DNA from: Phycisphaerales bacterium
GTDB lineage: Bacteria; Planctomycetota; Phycisphaerae; Phycisphaerales; SM1A02
Length of the DNA stretch: 5,968 bases
NCBI GenBank assembly: GCA_007125255.1
Contig: SLDM01000409.1
Location: 1-5,968 of the forward strand
Reading direction: 5' to 3'
Shown: positions 5,157-5,968 of the stretch, piece by piece
Layout: every line of letters begins with the position of its first letter
Numbering within the stretch: the first letter of the stretch is position 1
Notes under the pieces: model-generated
Seen by the model: only the letters and a program-made list of their open reading frames with translations
Told to the model about the DNA's origin: nothing
The model's database searches: none
Position numbers and translations under genes: made by a program

Positions 5157-5968
5157 TCAGGTCGTGGCGGCAATCTTCTCAAAGCCGGCGCGTGTCGCGG
5201 CAATCAGCGCATCCACCTCCGCCTCGGTCATGGGCGTGGAGAGCGTGGCGGTACAGGTGTTGATGAGCATGCAGCCGGCGCCGAAGAGGTGATCAAGCAG
5301 GAGGGCGAGACGCTGCTTCTTCTCCGCGTCGAGGTACGCCTCGCGATAATCGCGCGGCGGCCGGGCTTTCATGTGGACGCGGAACATCGAACCCGTGCCG
5401 GTCACGCACGCCGGGACGCCCGTCGCGCGGATCGCGCCGTTGATCCCCTGCATGGCGCGCTCGGCGAGCGTGTTGAGCCGCGCGACCGCCGCCGCATCGA
5501 ACTTCTCCATCGCGGCCAGGCCGGCGGTGATCGAAATCGGGTTGGCGGAGAATGTGCCGGAATGGGGAAAGAGCAGATTGCCCTCCCGCCGCGGATTCAT
5601 GACATCCAGCACGTCGCTCCGGCCGGCGACCGCGCCGATCGGGAAGCCGCCGCCGATCATCTTGCCCATGGCGGTCAGGTCGGGGGTGAGGTCGTAGCGC
5701 GATTGAAGCCCGCCGTACTCCGTGCGGAAGGTGATCACTTCATCCAGGACGAGCAGCGTGCCGGTGCGGCTCGTCCAGTCGCGCAGCGCTCGGACGAACT
5801 CCGAGTCGGCCGGGTTCAGCCCGGCCCGATGCGGCATGAGGTCGAGCAGCACACAGGCCAGTTCATCGGCGTGTTGATCGAGAATGGCGATCGCGCGCTC
5901 GGGGTCATTGAACGGAATGACCACGACGTCTTGAAGCGTCGATTCCGGCGTGCCGAGCACGAGCGGCA
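5157..5968 (-). CDS. Class III PLP aminotransferase, glutamate-1-semialdehyde aminotransferase-like (C-terminal part)
   Basis: The 5' end lies beyond the right edge; the frame stays open to 5968, so the GTG at 5958-5960 is probably an internal Val codon. About 270 residues are present of a family usually over 400 long. Reading from that Val: the cofactor ring-binding Asp is in LLVLDEVITFRTEYGG (Asp73), the Schiff-base Lys is K100 in LTPDLTAMGKMIGGGFPIGA (codon 5661-5663), and HSGTFSANPISITAGLAAM is the conserved Thr-containing phosphate loop. These match glutamate-1-semialdehyde 2,1-aminomutase and its paralogues. The C-terminal part (MLINTCTATLSTPMTEAEVD) differs from what I recall of true HemL, so an amino-acid or amino-sugar aminotransferase or a non-tetrapyrrole aminomutase is equally possible. 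It precedes the glycosyltransferase gene by 140 bases, with its own hairpin in the gap. Confidence 0.85.
   Translation of the reverse strand, partial: PLVLGTPESTLQDVVVIPFNDPERAIAILDQHADELACVLLDLMPHRAGLNPADSEFVRALRDWTSRTGTLLVLDEVITFRTEYGGLQSRYDLTPDLTAMGKMIGGGFPIGAVAGRSDVLDVMNPRREGNLLFPHSGTFSANPISITAGLAAMEKFDAAAVARLNTLAERAMQGINGAIRATGVPACVTGTGSMFRVHMKARPPRDYREAYLDAEKKQRLALLLDHLFGAGCMLINTCTATLSTPMTEAEVDALIAATRAGFEKIAATT

Overview
The window looks like the chromosome of a high-GC bacterium, most likely a planctomycete of the Phycisphaerae type. That placement is an inference from three signs: a secreted protein with the 'ACC...GxC..GLTE..CE...G' cysteine pattern at the left edge, a PEGA-domain lipoprotein next to a coiled-coil envelope protein, and several start codons that lack a Shine-Dalgarno sequence. 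No rRNA, tRNA, transposase or phage gene is visible.

Layout. Positions 1-197 (minus) hold the 5' end of a secreted cysteine-rich protein that runs off the left edge. It diverges, across 182 bases, from a plus-strand group of four genes: a PEGA lipoprotein (380-850), a membrane-anchored coiled-coil protein with a C-terminal beta-sandwich-like domain (939-1772), a small one-helix membrane protein of unknown role (1864-2355) and a PLP-dependent class IV aminotransferase (2445-3338). A hairpin plus T-run at 1796-1816 probably separates the first pair from the second pair.

A 508-base convergent intergenic region (3339-3846) follows. It carries a degenerate 79-base tandem repeat built on a 9-base NNCTCCGCG unit, an inverted relative of that repeat, and a stretch of lower GC content. 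On the minus strand, entering from the right edge, are a partial class III aminotransferase of the glutamate-1-semialdehyde aminotransferase-like group (5157-5968) and then a GT4 glycosyltransferase (3847-5016). They are separated by a hairpin and a plausible sigma70-type promoter, so the glycosyltransferase can be transcribed on its own.

How the genes may work together. The first three complete genes plus the left-edge gene all encode exported or membrane-anchored products, so the left half is an envelope-protein neighbourhood. The two aminotransferases and the glycosyltransferase are ordinary metabolic or surface-glycan genes with no evident functional link. I found no clear new multi-gene system. 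The points most worth a second look are the repeat region, the repeated TAnnnT box 7-8 bases before ATG (possible leaderless transcription), and the class IV aminotransferase in which the usual cofactor-binding glutamate is a glycine.
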